Below are positions 9,211-18,276 of a stretch of DNA of 64,000 nt, in pieces. The notes under the pieces were generated by a model. That model had not been told where the DNA came from. It ran no database searches and worked only from the letters and a program-made list of their open reading frames with translations. Each line of letters opens with the position of its first letter. Position 1 is the stretch's first letter. The position numbers and the translations under genes are program-made. Source of the DNA: Phycisphaerales bacterium (GTDB lineage: Bacteria; Planctomycetota; Phycisphaerae; Phycisphaerales; UBA1924); the NCBI GenBank assembly GCA_029260515.1, contig JAJDDC010000070.1, positions 496,001 through 560,000 of the forward strand. The letters run 5' to 3'.

Positions 9211-11526
9211 TTACGCGGCGAGCCGCGCCGCCGTGCCCTCGTCCTGTCGCCCGGTCCCGCTCGGGATCCAGAGCGTCGCGATCGTGCCCGGCCCGGGCGC
9301 CGAGGCGAGCGTGACCTGCCCGCCGTGAAGCTCCGCGAACCGGCGCGCCCTGGCGAGTCCCAGCCCGGTCTGGCGCCCGGCGGCCTTCTCCGAAAAGAAC
9401 GGGTCGAAGGCGTGCCTGGCGGCCCGGTCCGAGAGGCCCGGTCCCCGATCCACGACGCGGCACACGAATCGGCCATCGTCGGGGTCGGTTTGAACGCGAA
9501 GCTCAACAATCTCGCCCGGGGCGCTCTCGATCGCGTTGGCGATGAGTTCTGTCAACGCCGTGACGATCTGTTCTCGGTCGGCAACCACCGGGGTGACAAT
9601 GGTTTCGGTCGTCACACGCACGGACGCCCGCCCATCGACGCGCCGCTTCGATTTTTCGATTGCCTCGTCCACCAGCTCCATCGCGTCGTGCCTCGCCAGC
9701 GTCGGGCGGGGCGGGCTGGCCAGAAAGTGCATCGCGGTGATCAGCTCGGCCAGGCGCCCGCTCGCCTCGGCGATCGCCCTGGCCGCGGCCTTCTCGCGCG
9801 GCTCTTGCAGGCGGTCGGCCAGCAGCTGGCTCCGCCCCCGGATGATCGTCAGCGGGTTGTTCATCTCGTGCGCCGCGCCCGCGCTCATCTCGCCCAGACG
9901 CGACATCGACTCGCGGGCGGTCAGGCTCGCCTGGGCCTCGCCCAGCGCCCGGTTGGTCTCGGCCAGTTTGTCGGCCAGCCCGCGCGCCGCCTCGGCGCGC
10001 GCGCCGTCGATCACCGCGTTCGACCACACCGCCGCCAGCGCGCCCACGACCTCGGGCGTGAATCCCGAGGCGAGCGGGTCGGGCTCGTGCAGCAGCATCG
10101 CGGTGGGTCCCTCGTCGCGTGCGCACAGGGGCAGCACGCGGACACGCCGCAGGTCGGCCGCGCCCCCGATCGCCTCGCGCAGCCAGGGAAGCGCGCACGC
10201 GGCTCCCGGCGCGTTGACGCCCAGCGCCGCGATCAGGCCCGTGCCCTCGTGGGCGGGCGGGGCGTCGGCGGTGTGCTCGCTGGTCGCACGACCGTCCCGG
10301 GCGTACCGCGTGATCTGCCACGCGTGCCCGGGGGCGCTCTGGCAGGCGCTGGCATAGAAACCGGCGCCGAAGACACGCTGCGCGGAGGCTACGACGCGCG
10401 ACAGCGCCTCGCCCGCGCCGTCGTCCGTGTCGCGGCGAGCGAGGAATCGCGCGATCGCGTCGAGCGCGTCGGCCTGGTGCTGGGCCTGGCGCGAACGCCT
10501 GGTGAGTGTCTCGTTGAGCGCGCCCAGGCGGTCGTTTGCCCGCGAGACCGACTCCATGAGCAGCTCGGGTGTCGTCGGCTCGCCCAGGCCGAGCGTGGCG
10601 CAGCGTGTCGCGACGCACCCGATCAGCGTGGGCACGATCGACTCGAGCACGCCCGGGTTGATGCCGAGCGACACCGCGATGCCCTCCGGGTCCGGGTCTG
10701 GACCGAAATCGCCGCACCATCCCAGGCGTTGACGACGGCACACCGCCCGGGCCAGTGTCACCAGCCCGACCAGATCTCGCGCGGGCGTCTCGGGCAGCGA
10801 ATCGACGGGCTGGGCGTGGAGCCATGCGACGTGCTCGATCGCGGTGGGCAGGCCCCACCGGCGCGCGACGTGCCGCCCGGCGGTGTGGTGGTCGAGCCCG
10901 AGCACCTCGCGTTCGACCGGGGCGCACTCGACCGCCCGGCGCTCGGCCAGGCGGACGACCCGCGCGTACGCCTCGGGCAGCGCCAGCTCGAGCGCCAGGC
11001 GCCCGATGTCGTGCAGGAGGCCCGCGACGAACGCCTCGTCGGGGCGTACGCCCAGCGACGCGACCCTGGCCGCGATCAGCTCGCAGGCGCAGGCGACCGC
11101 GATCGCGTGTCGCCAGAGCCCGTCGCGGTCGAAGCCGCTGGCCGCCATCTCGTGCTCGCGCCGCGTGCGGTCCATCTCGCCCGCCTGCTCGCGGAGCAGC
11201 TCGTAGACGTGGACCGCGAGCACCGCGGACTGGACGGTCTCGAGCCCGAGCATCGTCACCGCGTGCCGGACGGTCGTGATCTTGTCGCCCAGGCCCAGCT
11301 CGGCGCGTCGGCACAGGCCCAGCACCCTGGCCGTCAGCGCCGGGTCGGACTCGATGAGCGTGACGATCTCGGAGAGGTCGGCGTCCTCGCTCCCGGCGAC
11401 CTGCATCAGGCGGGTCGCGACGGGCGAGAGTGTCGGGAGGGCGTCAACGCGCCTCAGGATCTGGGCGGCGTTGGCCGCCGGCCTGGTGGTGGTCTGCCCG
11501 CCCCGGTCTGTGGGTTGCTCGTGCAC
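9211..11526 (-). CDS. HDOD-domain sensor histidine kinase
   Basis: 771-residue soluble kinase. An HDOD domain covers about 20-300 and retains an HD pair (H172-D173 in LLHDIGRL), followed by a GAF-like region (about 350-500). The HisKA H-box has phosphoacceptor H553 in GAAHEMNNPL. The HATPase domain shows the N-box (ELIANAIES), DRGPGLS and a GLGLA glycine-rich box. No membrane segment is present, so it should sense an internal signal. GTG start at 11526, 13 nt after the stop of the HTH-receiver gene and 20 nt before the receiver-GAF gene. The likely phosphotransfer partner is the intact receiver encoded just upstream. The HDOD ligand is unknown. Confidence 0.85.
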   Translation of the reverse strand: MHEQPTDRGGQTTTRPAANAAQILRRVDALPTLSPVATRLMQVAGSEDADLSEIVTLIESDPALTARVLGLCRRAELGLGDKITTVRHAVTMLGLETVQSAVLAVHVYELLREQAGEMDRTRREHEMAASGFDRDGLWRHAIAVACACELIAARVASLGVRPDEAFVAGLLHDIGRLALELALPEAYARVVRLAERRAVECAPVEREVLGLDHHTAGRHVARRWGLPTAIEHVAWLHAQPVDSLPETPARDLVGLVTLARAVCRRQRLGWCGDFGPDPDPEGIAVSLGINPGVLESIVPTLIGCVATRCATLGLGEPTTPELLMESVSRANDRLGALNETLTRRSRQAQHQADALDAIARFLARRDTDDGAGEALSRVVASAQRVFGAGFYASACQSAPGHAWQITRYARDGRATSEHTADAPPAHEGTGLIAALGVNAPGAACALPWLREAIGGAADLRRVRVLPLCARDEGPTAMLLHEPDPLASGFTPEVVGALAAVWSNAVIDGARAEAARGLADKLAETNRALGEAQASLTARESMSRLGEMSAGAAHEMNNPLTIIRGRSQLLADRLQEPREKAAARAIAEASGRLAELITAMHFLASPPRPTLARHDAMELVDEAIEKSKRRVDGRASVRVTTETIVTPVVADREQIVTALTELIANAIESAPGEIVELRVQTDPDDGRFVCRVVDRGPGLSDRAARHAFDPFFSEKAAGRQTGLGLARARRFAELHGGQVTLASAPGPGTIATLWIPSGTGRQDEGTAARLAA

Positions 11527-11539
11527 GCGGCGCCCCCGA

Positions 11540-12175
11540 TCAGTGGGGCGCGCGCCCGTTGTGCCCGTGGCTGCTGGCGCCCGAGACGCCGAGCATGGAG
11601 GAGACGCGTTCGATCAGCTCGTCCACGTCGAAGGGTTTGCGGATGAAATCGTCGGCGCCGGCGCTGCGCAGGCCCGCGATCTCTTCCTCCTGCACGACGC
11701 CGGAGACGATGACGATCCGTGTGTCGGCCAGCTCGTCGCGCGAGCGGATCCGCTCGCACACGACGTTGCCGTTGATGTCCGGGAGCATGTAGTCGAGGAT
11801 GACCAGGTGCGGGCGGAAGCTCTCGGTGAGCAGGCCCGCGTCGTAGCCGGTCGATGCGGTCTTGACCTCGAACCGCCCGTCCTCGCCCAGGACCTCCTCG
11901 AGCAGCGAGACGATCTGGTCGTCGTCGTCCACGATCAGGACGCGCTTGATCCCGCCCTCGAGCGCGTCGAGGGGGATGTCGTTGGTGCGCATGAAGCGCA
12001 GCAGCTCCTCGCGGGGGATGCGCCGGAACTTGGAGCCCGGGACGCGGAAGCCGTTGAGGCGACCGGAGTCGAAGCACCGGATAATGGTCTGCTGGCTGAC
12101 CTTGCAGACCTTGGCGGCCTCACCGGTGGTGAAGATCTTCTTGCCGCTCCAGTCGGTGGCGTTCGTGTCGGCCAT
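11540..12175 (-). CDS. HTH (MerR/excisionase-like) plus receiver hybrid response regulator
   Basis: 211 residues with the DNA-binding part first: an excisionase/MerR-type HTH (about 12-60, FTTGEAAKVCKVSQQTIIRC then GFRVPGSKFRRIPREEL), then a complete receiver (78-195). The receiver has acidic residues D83-D86, phosphoacceptor D128 in LVILDYMLPD and K180 in FIRKPFD. Most response regulators place the receiver first, so the order is reversed. The ATG at 12175 has AGGAG 7 nt upstream and was preferred over longer in-frame starts. It heads the operon with the HDOD kinase and degenerate receiver, and is the best candidate for the transcriptional output. Confidence 0.85.
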   Translation of the reverse strand: MADTNATDWSGKKIFTTGEAAKVCKVSQQTIIRCFDSGRLNGFRVPGSKFRRIPREELLRFMRTNDIPLDALEGGIKRVLIVDDDDQIVSLLEEVLGEDGRFEVKTASTGYDAGLLTESFRPHLVILDYMLPDINGNVVCERIRSRDELADTRIVIVSGVVQEEEIAGLRSAGADDFIRKPFDVDELIERVSSMLGVSGASSHGHNGRAPH

Positions 12176-12346
12176 GGGCGGCTCCTGTCCCTGGTGCAAG
12201 CGACGCGTGGCCGTCCCTGGCCAGATGCGGGCGGCCCTGCCGCGCCCGCGTCCTTGCCCAGGCGGGTATCGACGCAAGGACAACCCAACTTCACGCGCAT
12301 CGACGAGGCACGGGATTGTGTGGGTCGGCGCGGCGCGGTCCGAGAA

Positions 12347-13015
12347 TCAGGAGCCGTGCAGCTCGCGCCACTTGCGGACCGCCTCGGGCTCGCGCGGGTA
12401 GATGGGCGCGAGCGCCGCCGGATCGACTGCGTCGCCGGCCAGACCGAGCCGCAGGCACGCCGCCGGGTCGAATACCGGCTCGACAACGCCCAGCCCCAGC
12501 GCCTCGGCGTGTTCGCGCACGGGTGCGGGCAGGTGTCGATCGCCCACAACTGATCGAAGCCCTGATTCGGGCATGCTTTGCGCGTCGATGAGGCCGAGCG
12601 TCCGCGCGGGGCTGTCCTGGGCGTCGTACCGGACGCCGAAGCATGTCGGGCCCTTGGAGGCCAGGCAGACCAGGGCGGGGAAGAGGTCCCGGGCCAGCGA
12701 GGCCGCGACGACGTCGGCGGTGGGGACGCCCACAAGCTCGGCTCCCGTCGCCTCGGCGAGCAGCTTGGCGGTTGTGATCGCGATGCGCACGCCCGTGTAT
12801 CCCCCCGGCCCGAGCGAGACGACGACGCGCGTGATGCCCGAGGGCGTGACGGACTGGCGGGCACACAGGCGGTCGATGGCGGGCATCAGGTCGTCGCCGT
12901 GGCGCGTGCCGGGGGACAAGGCCTCGCGGGCGATCACGCCGCCAGCGCGCACCAGCGCGACCCCCGCGCCCCACGACGGGTTGCTCGCCTCGATCGCGAG
13001 GACGGCGCCGGTCAC
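12347..13015 (-). CDS. tsaB: tRNA threonylcarbamoyladenosine biosynthesis protein TsaB
   Basis: Non-catalytic TsaD partner in N6-threonylcarbamoyladenosine (t6A37) formation. The 222 residues have an ASKHA-fold start (VLAIEASNPSWGAGV), HGDDLMPAID, and the family signature SLGPGGYTGVRI near residue 75 (usually GPGSFTGLR). The start is a GTG at 13015 that overlaps the arfB stop in a GTGA, pointing to coupled translation. The C-terminal half ends in IYPREPEAVRKW, typical of TsaB. It is the second gene of an arfB-tsaB pair. Confidence 0.87.
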   Translation of the reverse strand: MTGAVLAIEASNPSWGAGVALVRAGGVIAREALSPGTRHGDDLMPAIDRLCARQSVTPSGITRVVVSLGPGGYTGVRIAITTAKLLAEATGAELVGVPTADVVAASLARDLFPALVCLASKGPTCFGVRYDAQDSPARTLGLIDAQSMPESGLRSVVGDRHLPAPVREHAEALGLGVVEPVFDPAACLRLGLAGDAVDPAALAPIYPREPEAVRKWRELHGS

Positions 13016-13557
13016 AGCTCGTCCTTCCCACGCCGTCGTTTCTTCTCGCTCTGCTCGCGTTTGGACTGGAGGCGGCGCTCGACCGACCCCCGCGTGGGTC
13101 TGGTGGGCACACGGCGCTTGGGCTTGACCAGCGCACGCACGAGCAGGTCGCGGAGGCGCTGCATGCACGCGCGCCTGTTGGCCAGCTGCGTGCGGCTGTC
13201 GTCGGCGGTGATCACAAGCTCGCCGTCGGCGGTGATGTACGTCTTGGCGATGCGGCGCAGGCGCGTCATCGCGTCGCGCGGGATGGGGATGTCCTCGAGC
13301 GCGAGGCGGAGTTCCATCTTCGTGGCGCGCTTGTTGACGTTCTGCCCGCCGGGCCCCGAGGACCGCGAGGCGCTGAACCGCAACGCCGACGACGCGACGC
13401 GCACGCCCGGGGCGACGGGCTCGCCCGAGGGCTCGTGACCGGGCGCGGGGTTGGTCTGCGGGTTGGGGTCTGGCGGTGTCAAGGGATCCGAATTCCTGCG
13501 GGGACGAGCCGGGGATATTCCCTGGATGGCCCCCAGAGTCTCTGGGCGGGGTTGCAC
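13012..13557 (-). CDS. arfB: ArfB/YaeJ-type peptidyl-tRNA hydrolase (GGQ domain)
   Basis: Ribosome-rescue release-factor-like protein that hydrolyses peptidyl-tRNA on stalled ribosomes. It carries the GGQ catalytic motif in SSGPGGQNVNK and a very basic C-terminal tail (KREQSEKKRRRGK) that in ArfB enters the empty mRNA channel. The longest frame starts with GTG at 13557 and gives 181 residues, about 40 more than E. coli ArfB. The first 50 are Pro-rich and poorly convincing, and a TTG near 13484 is an alternative start. The stop overlaps the tsaB start by 4 nt. It is divergent from the HU gene. Confidence 0.85.
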   Translation of the reverse strand: MQPRPETLGAIQGISPARPRRNSDPLTPPDPNPQTNPAPGHEPSGEPVAPGVRVASSALRFSASRSSGPGGQNVNKRATKMELRLALEDIPIPRDAMTRLRRIAKTYITADGELVITADDSRTQLANRRACMQRLRDLLVRALVKPKRRVPTRPTRGSVERRLQSKREQSEKKRRRGKDEL

Positions 13558-13562
13558 GAGCG

Positions 13563-13591
13563 TTGACCCAAGGGGGGCGCTCTGCGATACT
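13563..13591 (+). promoter_or_regulatory. Candidate sigma-70 promoter for the HU gene
   Basis: TTGACC (13563-13568), a 17-nt spacer, then GATACT (13586-13591). These match 5/6 and 4/6 of the consensus. Transcription would start near 13598 and give a leader of about 190 nt before the HU ATG. Confidence 0.5.
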
Positions 13592-13785
13592 TCGGTTCAC
13601 GCCCGCTCTTCCTGTTGGGGGATTGTTCCACTCTCGGGGGCGGGACGGGTGAGGGATTCCGGAGACGGCGCGTTCCGGCGACCGGGGGGTGGCCGACGCC
13701 GGCGGGTGAGACACCGAACGTGGGCCTGTGCCCCTGCTCGGCCTCGCACCTTGGCGGCGGCAAGAGTGGAGAGGCGTGAGGCCCT

Positions 13786-14169
13786 ATGAAGACGATCACC
13801 AAGAAGGCACTGATCGACCGCATCGCCGACGAGACCGGGCAGAAGCGGGTCGATGTCAAGAAGACCGTTCAGCGTTTCCTCGATCTTGTGATCGATGAGC
13901 TCGGCGAGGGCAACCGCCTCGAGTTCCGCGACTTCGGTGTCTTCGAGGTCCGCGAGCGCGCCGCCAGGACCGCGCAGAATCCCAAGACCCTCGAGCGCGT
14001 CCGCGTCCCCGCGAGGCACACGGCCAAGTTCAAGGTCGGGCGCAAGATGAAAGAAGCGCTCGAGCACCTCGACGAGTCGTCCAACACCGCCGAGGTCACC
14101 GTTCCGCAGGGCGTGTCCAACGACACGATCGCCTCGCGCAACGGCGCACTCTCGGCGAGCCGCTCGTAA
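13786..14169 (+). CDS. HU/IHF-family DNA-binding protein with C-terminal extension
   Basis: Small nucleoid-associated protein that bends DNA as a dimer. Residues 1-92 match the HU/IHF fold: MKTITKKALIDRIA at the start, DFGVFEV in the beta-arm base, and an NPKTLERVRVPARH segment with the intercalating proline region. A 35-residue Ser/Asn/Thr-rich tail follows, absent from standard 90-residue HU. The ATG at 13786 is preceded by GGAGAGGCGTGAGG. Its own candidate promoter lies 195 nt upstream, giving a long leader. HU versus an IHF-like role cannot be separated from sequence alone. Confidence 0.93.
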   Translation: MKTITKKALIDRIADETGQKRVDVKKTVQRFLDLVIDELGEGNRLEFRDFGVFEVRERAARTAQNPKTLERVRVPARHTAKFKVGRKMKEALEHLDESSNTAEVTVPQGVSNDTIASRNGALSASRS

Positions 14170-14194
14170 CACCACGCGGACAACTCCCGATCGG

Positions 14195-14521
14195 CTAGAA
14201 ACCGCCCGCGAGCCGGGCGGGTGTTGCGTCGAACTCGATCGCCGCCGGCTGCAGGCGCAGGTCCGAGCCCCCGGCACGCACGACAACGCCCGCGAGCGTG
14301 TCCTCGGCCGTGATCAGGGGCGCCCCGTCCCACGCGATCACCAGCTCGACTTCCTCGCCGACGCGGAGGGGCGAGCCGGCCTCGACGAGCAGGAGCACGC
14401 CGGAGGACGAGATGTCCACCGTGACCGCCTCGACGTAGCGCGGCGCGAACGGGCGGAGCAGCTTGCACTCGACCTGGGTCGGGGTCCGGGGCAGGCGGCG
14501 CCGATCGGGGCTCGGGCCCAT
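14195..14521 (-). CDS. PilZ-domain protein (candidate c-di-GMP receptor)
   Basis: 108-residue single-domain PilZ protein. The c-di-GMP signature is present: an Arg-rich RRRLPR motif (7-12) standing for RxxxR, and D36-I-S-S-S-G41 for the D/NxSxxG motif. A longer frame reaches 14629, but its extra N-terminus is Arg/Pro-rich and lies over the glycosyltransferase start region, so the ATG at 14521 was chosen. It is convergent with the HU gene (25 nt between stops). It sits beside the glycan island, where c-di-GMP control of polysaccharide output would make sense, but that link is inference. Confidence 0.8.
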   Translation of the reverse strand: MGPSPDRRRLPRTPTQVECKLLRPFAPRYVEAVTVDISSSGVLLLVEAGSPLRVGEEVELVIAWDGAPLITAEDTLAGVVVRAGGSDLRLQPAAIEFDATPARLAGGF

Positions 14522-14652
14522 GGGCGGTCTCGCTTCGCGGGCGTGGGGGGGGCGCCGAGCCCGCCCGCTGGGGCGCCGGCGCGTGAGCGCCCATCGGCCA
14601 GCCGCGGGCCCGACTCGTGCGAGATGCACGCGAACGCCGATGGTCTCGGGCG

Positions 14653-15663
14653 ATGCGTCGGCGACCGGAGATCAGCGTGCTCGTCCCCACGCGGGGGAGA
14701 CCCCGCGCGATCGCCCGGTGCGTCGCGGCGCTGGCCGCCCAGCGCGGCGCCCCCCCCTTCGAGGTGCTCGTCGGGATCGACGGGCCAGACGCGGGCGAGA
14801 CCGAGGCGATCGAACGCGTCCGCGGATCGCTCGATATCCGAGCCGAGCCAGGCGAGGCCTCGGGGCCCGCGGCGACGCGGAACCGCCTCGTCGCCGCCGC
14901 CCGTGCGCCGATGCTCTTGCTGCTCAACGACGACGTCGTGCCCGATCCCGACCTGGTCGCAGTCCACGCGTGCGAGCAGGGGCTCCTGGGCGAGTCGGGC
15001 GCACCCGCGATGGTTCTGGGCGACGCCCCGTTCGCCTGCGAGGAGCCCGACCGCCTATTCGACCGCCTGATCCGCGAGACGTCGATGGTGTTCTTTTACG
15101 ACCGGATGCGGGGCGTGCATGCCCGGGGCCCGGGCCACGACTGGGGGTTCAGGCACGCGTGGACGCTCAACCTGTCGGCGCCCACCGCGATGGTGCGGGG
15201 CGTGGGCGGGTTCTGCGGATCGCTGCCCGGCGCGGCCTTCGAGGACATCGAGCTGGCCTGGCGCCTGCACGACGCCTTCGGCGCCCGGGTGCTGTACCGA
15301 CCCGGGGCCCGCGTCGTGCACCATCATCGGTACGAGCCGGGCGCGTACCTTGCACGCGAAGAATCGCTGGGGCGTGACGCGCTGGCGCTCGCTCGCGCAA
15401 ACCCGGCGTGCGCGCTCGATACGTTCGGGCGGGACGTGGCCTCGGCGGGGGAGGCCGAGGCGTGCCGGGCGTTCGTCGGGCGTGAACGCAAGGCCGCCGA
15501 CGAACTCCGGGTGTCGCTGCTCGCGCTCGCCGAGCGTCCCGCGGAGGGCGCGACGGACGGGCAGGTGCGTGAGATCTACGAGAAGCACCTGCCACTCAAG
15601 CGTTGGCACTGGCGGCTGGGGCTCTCGCGGGCATCGGGTGAGCGCACCGCGCGGGTCGCATGA
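14653..15663 (+). CDS. Family 2 glycosyltransferase
   Basis: 336-residue GT-A-fold glycosyltransferase, first gene of the glycan island. Evidence: the opening ISVLVPTRGRP, the nucleotide/metal site N92-D93-D94 in LLLLNDDVVPDPD, and a later AFEDIELAWRL motif that fits the ED catalytic-base region. A His-rich VVHHHRYEP follows. No membrane helices. The ATG at 14653 was preferred to an in-frame GTG at 14617 because the fold starts directly after it. It is convergent with the next gene (28 nt between stops). The sugar and acceptor are not predictable. Confidence 0.85.
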   Translation: MRRRPEISVLVPTRGRPRAIARCVAALAAQRGAPPFEVLVGIDGPDAGETEAIERVRGSLDIRAEPGEASGPAATRNRLVAAARAPMLLLLNDDVVPDPDLVAVHACEQGLLGESGAPAMVLGDAPFACEEPDRLFDRLIRETSMVFFYDRMRGVHARGPGHDWGFRHAWTLNLSAPTAMVRGVGGFCGSLPGAAFEDIELAWRLHDAFGARVLYRPGARVVHHHRYEPGAYLAREESLGRDALALARANPACALDTFGRDVASAGEAEACRAFVGRERKAADELRVSLLALAERPAEGATDGQVREIYEKHLPLKRWHWRLGLSRASGERTARVA

Positions 15664-15691
15664 CCCGAGCCACGACGCGCGGGCGGCGGGT

Positions 15692-17233
15692 TCAGTCGGT
15701 TGTGTAGAGGCGGTGGACGCGGAGGCCCTGGCGCTCGAAGACCTCACGCCGCGCCCAGATCTCGTCCTCGTGCAGCCACGAGCTGATGACGACGTCGGTC
15801 GCGCCCGCGCCCGCGGCGCCCTTGGGCTCGATCACAGGCATGCCCATGAGCTGCTCGCCCGCGCGCTCCGGGTCGTCGTCGCAGATGCCGACGATCTGCG
15901 CGCCCGAGCCCTCGATCTGCGCACGCAGCGCCCGCGTGTGCGCGCCGGCGCCGTGGATCATGACCTTGCGCCCCGCGAGGCCCTGGAGGATCGACGCGAG
16001 CCTGTCTCCGGCGTCGGCGGGGACGGCGCCCGAGCCGGCGCCGGGCGTCGAGAACGCGGGGTCGGCGTCCTCTGGCCAGGACCGCGCCGGCGCCCGGGCC
16101 GCGGCCTCGATCAGACGCTCGGCACGCTCGCCCTGGGCCTCGAGCGAGAACATCGACCGCGCCCGGCCCCACGCCCTGGCGCCCATCTCGTGCACGCCCG
16201 AGGCGAGAACACGCCCGATCCCGTCGGCCAGGGCGGAGGCGAGGACCTCGTCGCCCGTCGTCTCGTCGAAGTCGATCAACTCGCCCGTGTCGCCGGGCGT
16301 GACGACCTGGGCGGCGCCCGAGGCGGTCTTTGTGATGACCGGCGCGCACCCCCGTGCCATTGCCTCGAGCAGTGACACACTCATCCCCTCGCGGCGCGAG
16401 GCGAGGACGAACACGTCCGCCTGGTCCAGGCGGAAGGCGATGCCCCGGGGCGGGACGCCCGGCACGACCCGTATCGACTCGCTGTCCTCGCTCAGGGCCT
16501 CGAGGCGTCCCAGCGCCGGGCCATCGCCCACGAGCACGAGGCGGTGGGCGACGCCCCGACGGTCCAGCTCGTTCGACATACCCACCAGCGCGAGCACGCG
16601 CTTCTGCTCGTGCTCGAGGCGCCCGGTGTAGATGAGACGCAGCGGGCGCCCGTCGAGCGGCTTGCGGCGTGGTGGCTCGTCGGGGCTGGCGACGCCGTTG
16701 GGGACCGCGAGCACGTCTGCGCGTCGGCGCGGGTACCGCCTGGCCAGGAGGCTCGCGATGTGGGCGCTCACGCCCGCGAGCTTGGCGCACACCGGCTCGT
16801 ACCGCGCGATGACCGCGTTCTCGTACGACGAGTCGAGGTGCTGCCAGCCGATCATCCGGACCGAGACGGGCGCCTCGCGTGTCAGCTGGGCGCACGCGCC
16901 GAAGCAGTCGCCGTGGCGCGTGGGGACGAGGACGCACGGGCGCCCTGCGTCGGAGGCGAGCGCTTCGACCGCGGACCGGTAGTGGGGCAGGTAGGGCGCC
17001 AGGTCGCCCCCTGTCGTGCCCATCGGGGGCAGGTCGGCGGCCCGGAAGAGCCGGACGCCGTCGGGGATCGCGCAGTCCAGCTCGCGGTGCGCGTCCAGGG
17101 CGCCGTGAACGAGCACGCCGACTGGTCGCCCGCGTGCCGCCAGCGCCCCGGCGAGGCGCAGGGCCCATGTCGTCACGCCCGTGACGGTCAGGCCCTGGGG
17201 CAGGACGAGCAGCGCTGGCGCGTGGTCGCTCAC
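15692..17233 (-). CDS. GT4 glycosyltransferase with appended Rossmann-like C-terminal domain
   Basis: 513 residues. The first 370 form a GT-B glycosyltransferase: TVTGVTTWALRLAGAL at the donor-fold start, RLIYTGRLEHEQKR, and the ASRREGMSVSLLEAMARG donor-sugar motif. Residues about 415-513 are a separate nucleotide-binding-like module (KVMIHGAGAHTRAL, VGICDDDPERAG, DVVISSW). The same module ends the otherwise different protein encoded at 20320-22281. GTG start at 17233; an overlapping ATG is in another frame. Enzyme class is clear. The appended module resembles the sugar-sensing or PglD-like N-terminal folds of glycan enzymes, but its role is unknown. Confidence 0.83.
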   Translation of the reverse strand: MSDHAPALLVLPQGLTVTGVTTWALRLAGALAARGRPVGVLVHGALDAHRELDCAIPDGVRLFRAADLPPMGTTGGDLAPYLPHYRSAVEALASDAGRPCVLVPTRHGDCFGACAQLTREAPVSVRMIGWQHLDSSYENAVIARYEPVCAKLAGVSAHIASLLARRYPRRRADVLAVPNGVASPDEPPRRKPLDGRPLRLIYTGRLEHEQKRVLALVGMSNELDRRGVAHRLVLVGDGPALGRLEALSEDSESIRVVPGVPPRGIAFRLDQADVFVLASRREGMSVSLLEAMARGCAPVITKTASGAAQVVTPGDTGELIDFDETTGDEVLASALADGIGRVLASGVHEMGARAWGRARSMFSLEAQGERAERLIEAAARAPARSWPEDADPAFSTPGAGSGAVPADAGDRLASILQGLAGRKVMIHGAGAHTRALRAQIEGSGAQIVGICDDDPERAGEQLMGMPVIEPKGAAGAGATDVVISSWLHEDEIWARREVFERQGLRVHRLYTTD

Positions 17234-17345
17234 AACTGTGGTCCATCGGCGCCCGCACGCGGGGCGCGTGAAAACACCTCTCCTGTTGTACGGGTGGGCG
17301 ACGAGAACGTTTCGCGGACCCCCGCGGGGGCGCGGCGCGTGCCGT

Positions 17346-18254
17346 TCAGGCGTGGGCGTTGGCGTGTGTCGATGCGTCCAGGCGGGGGCTCACGCGGGCG
17401 AGGAAGCGGCGGTCCTGCTCGGGTGTGAGCCAGTTGGCCCAGTCGCCGCGGACGCCCTTGCGGAAGAAATGGGCGCGGTCCTCGCGCCCGGGCTCGCGCC
17501 CGCCGCTCAGCCGCTCGAAGCTGGCGGCCTCGATGCAGTGGTGGACCGTCGCCTCGTCGTTGTCCACGCCGATCAGCGCGAGGGCGCGGGTGAGCTGGCC
17601 CGGGGCGTCCTCGAGCATGTCCTCGTACGCCAGGCGCATCGAGTGGTCGAAGAGCTGTTCGCCCAGCGCGCCCGCGTCCACGCACGCGGCCCACATCGAG
17701 GCCCAGAGCTCGAGGAACTCGTCGGGGATCGCGCGGGTGTCGAGTCGCTCGCGCAGGCGTGCGGCCTCGCTCTCGGGGGCGTTGCGGATGGCGTTCGACG
17801 CCTGCTGGGCGAAGCCGGACACGGCCACGTCCCGCCCGTCGCGGACGAGGTTGATGAACCGCAGGCCCGGGTTGTACGCGTGCAGGACGCGGACGGCGTG
17901 GGCCTCGGTCCCGGCGAAGGGCGTGAGCTTCTCGCCCACGATCTGCTTGCCCGACGCCCGCCTCACCGACTCGGCGATCGTGTCCCACAGGTCGAAGAGC
18001 AGGTCAGTAGAGAAGCGCTCGGGGGCTTGCTCGCCCGGGTGGAGGTACCGGGCGAGCACGCTGACGTACTCCTCCAGCGAGATGTGGGGCGCCGCGTACG
18101 CGTCCTGGTCGATCTTCAGATACCGCCCTGGGGCCCGGGACTCGGCGCAGTGGAGCCGCGGGTGGGCGCACAGCAGGCGCTGGAGCCAGGTCGTGCCCGA
18201 CTTGGGGCATGCGAAGACGACGAAGTTCACGCGTGGCTCGAAGATCCTGGGCAT
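17346..18254 (-). CDS. PAPS-dependent sulfotransferase
   Basis: 302-residue sulfotransferase predicted to move sulfate from PAPS to a sugar hydroxyl. The 5'-phosphosulfate loop is CPKSGTTWLQRLL (about 16-28) and the 3'-phosphate motif is LVRDGRDVAVSG. An in-frame ATG at 18278 would add 8 residues, but it lies upstream of the candidate -10 (TAGCCT, 11 nt before 18254), so the ATG at 18254 was chosen. It is divergent from a second, unrelated-looking sulfotransferase with only 22 nt between start codons. The glycan acceptor is inferred from the neighbouring glycosyltransferases. Confidence 0.85.
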   Translation of the reverse strand: MPRIFEPRVNFVVFACPKSGTTWLQRLLCAHPRLHCAESRAPGRYLKIDQDAYAAPHISLEEYVSVLARYLHPGEQAPERFSTDLLFDLWDTIAESVRRASGKQIVGEKLTPFAGTEAHAVRVLHAYNPGLRFINLVRDGRDVAVSGFAQQASNAIRNAPESEAARLRERLDTRAIPDEFLELWASMWAACVDAGALGEQLFDHSMRLAYEDMLEDAPGQLTRALALIGVDNDEATVHHCIEAASFERLSGGREPGREDRAHFFRKGVRGDWANWLTPEQDRRFLARVSPRLDASTHANAHA

Positions 18255-18262
18255 GGGCGGGT

Positions 18263-18273
18263 GGTAGGCTACC
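18263..18273. promoter_or_regulatory. Symmetric bidirectional -10 between two sulfotransferase genes
   Basis: GGTAGGCTACC is an inverted repeat (GGTAG-G-CTACC). It reads TAGGCT on the plus strand, 6 nt before the ATG at 18277, and TAGCCT on the minus strand, 11 nt before the ATG at 18254. One element may therefore serve both genes. Confidence 0.4.
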
Positions 18274-18276
18274 GGC

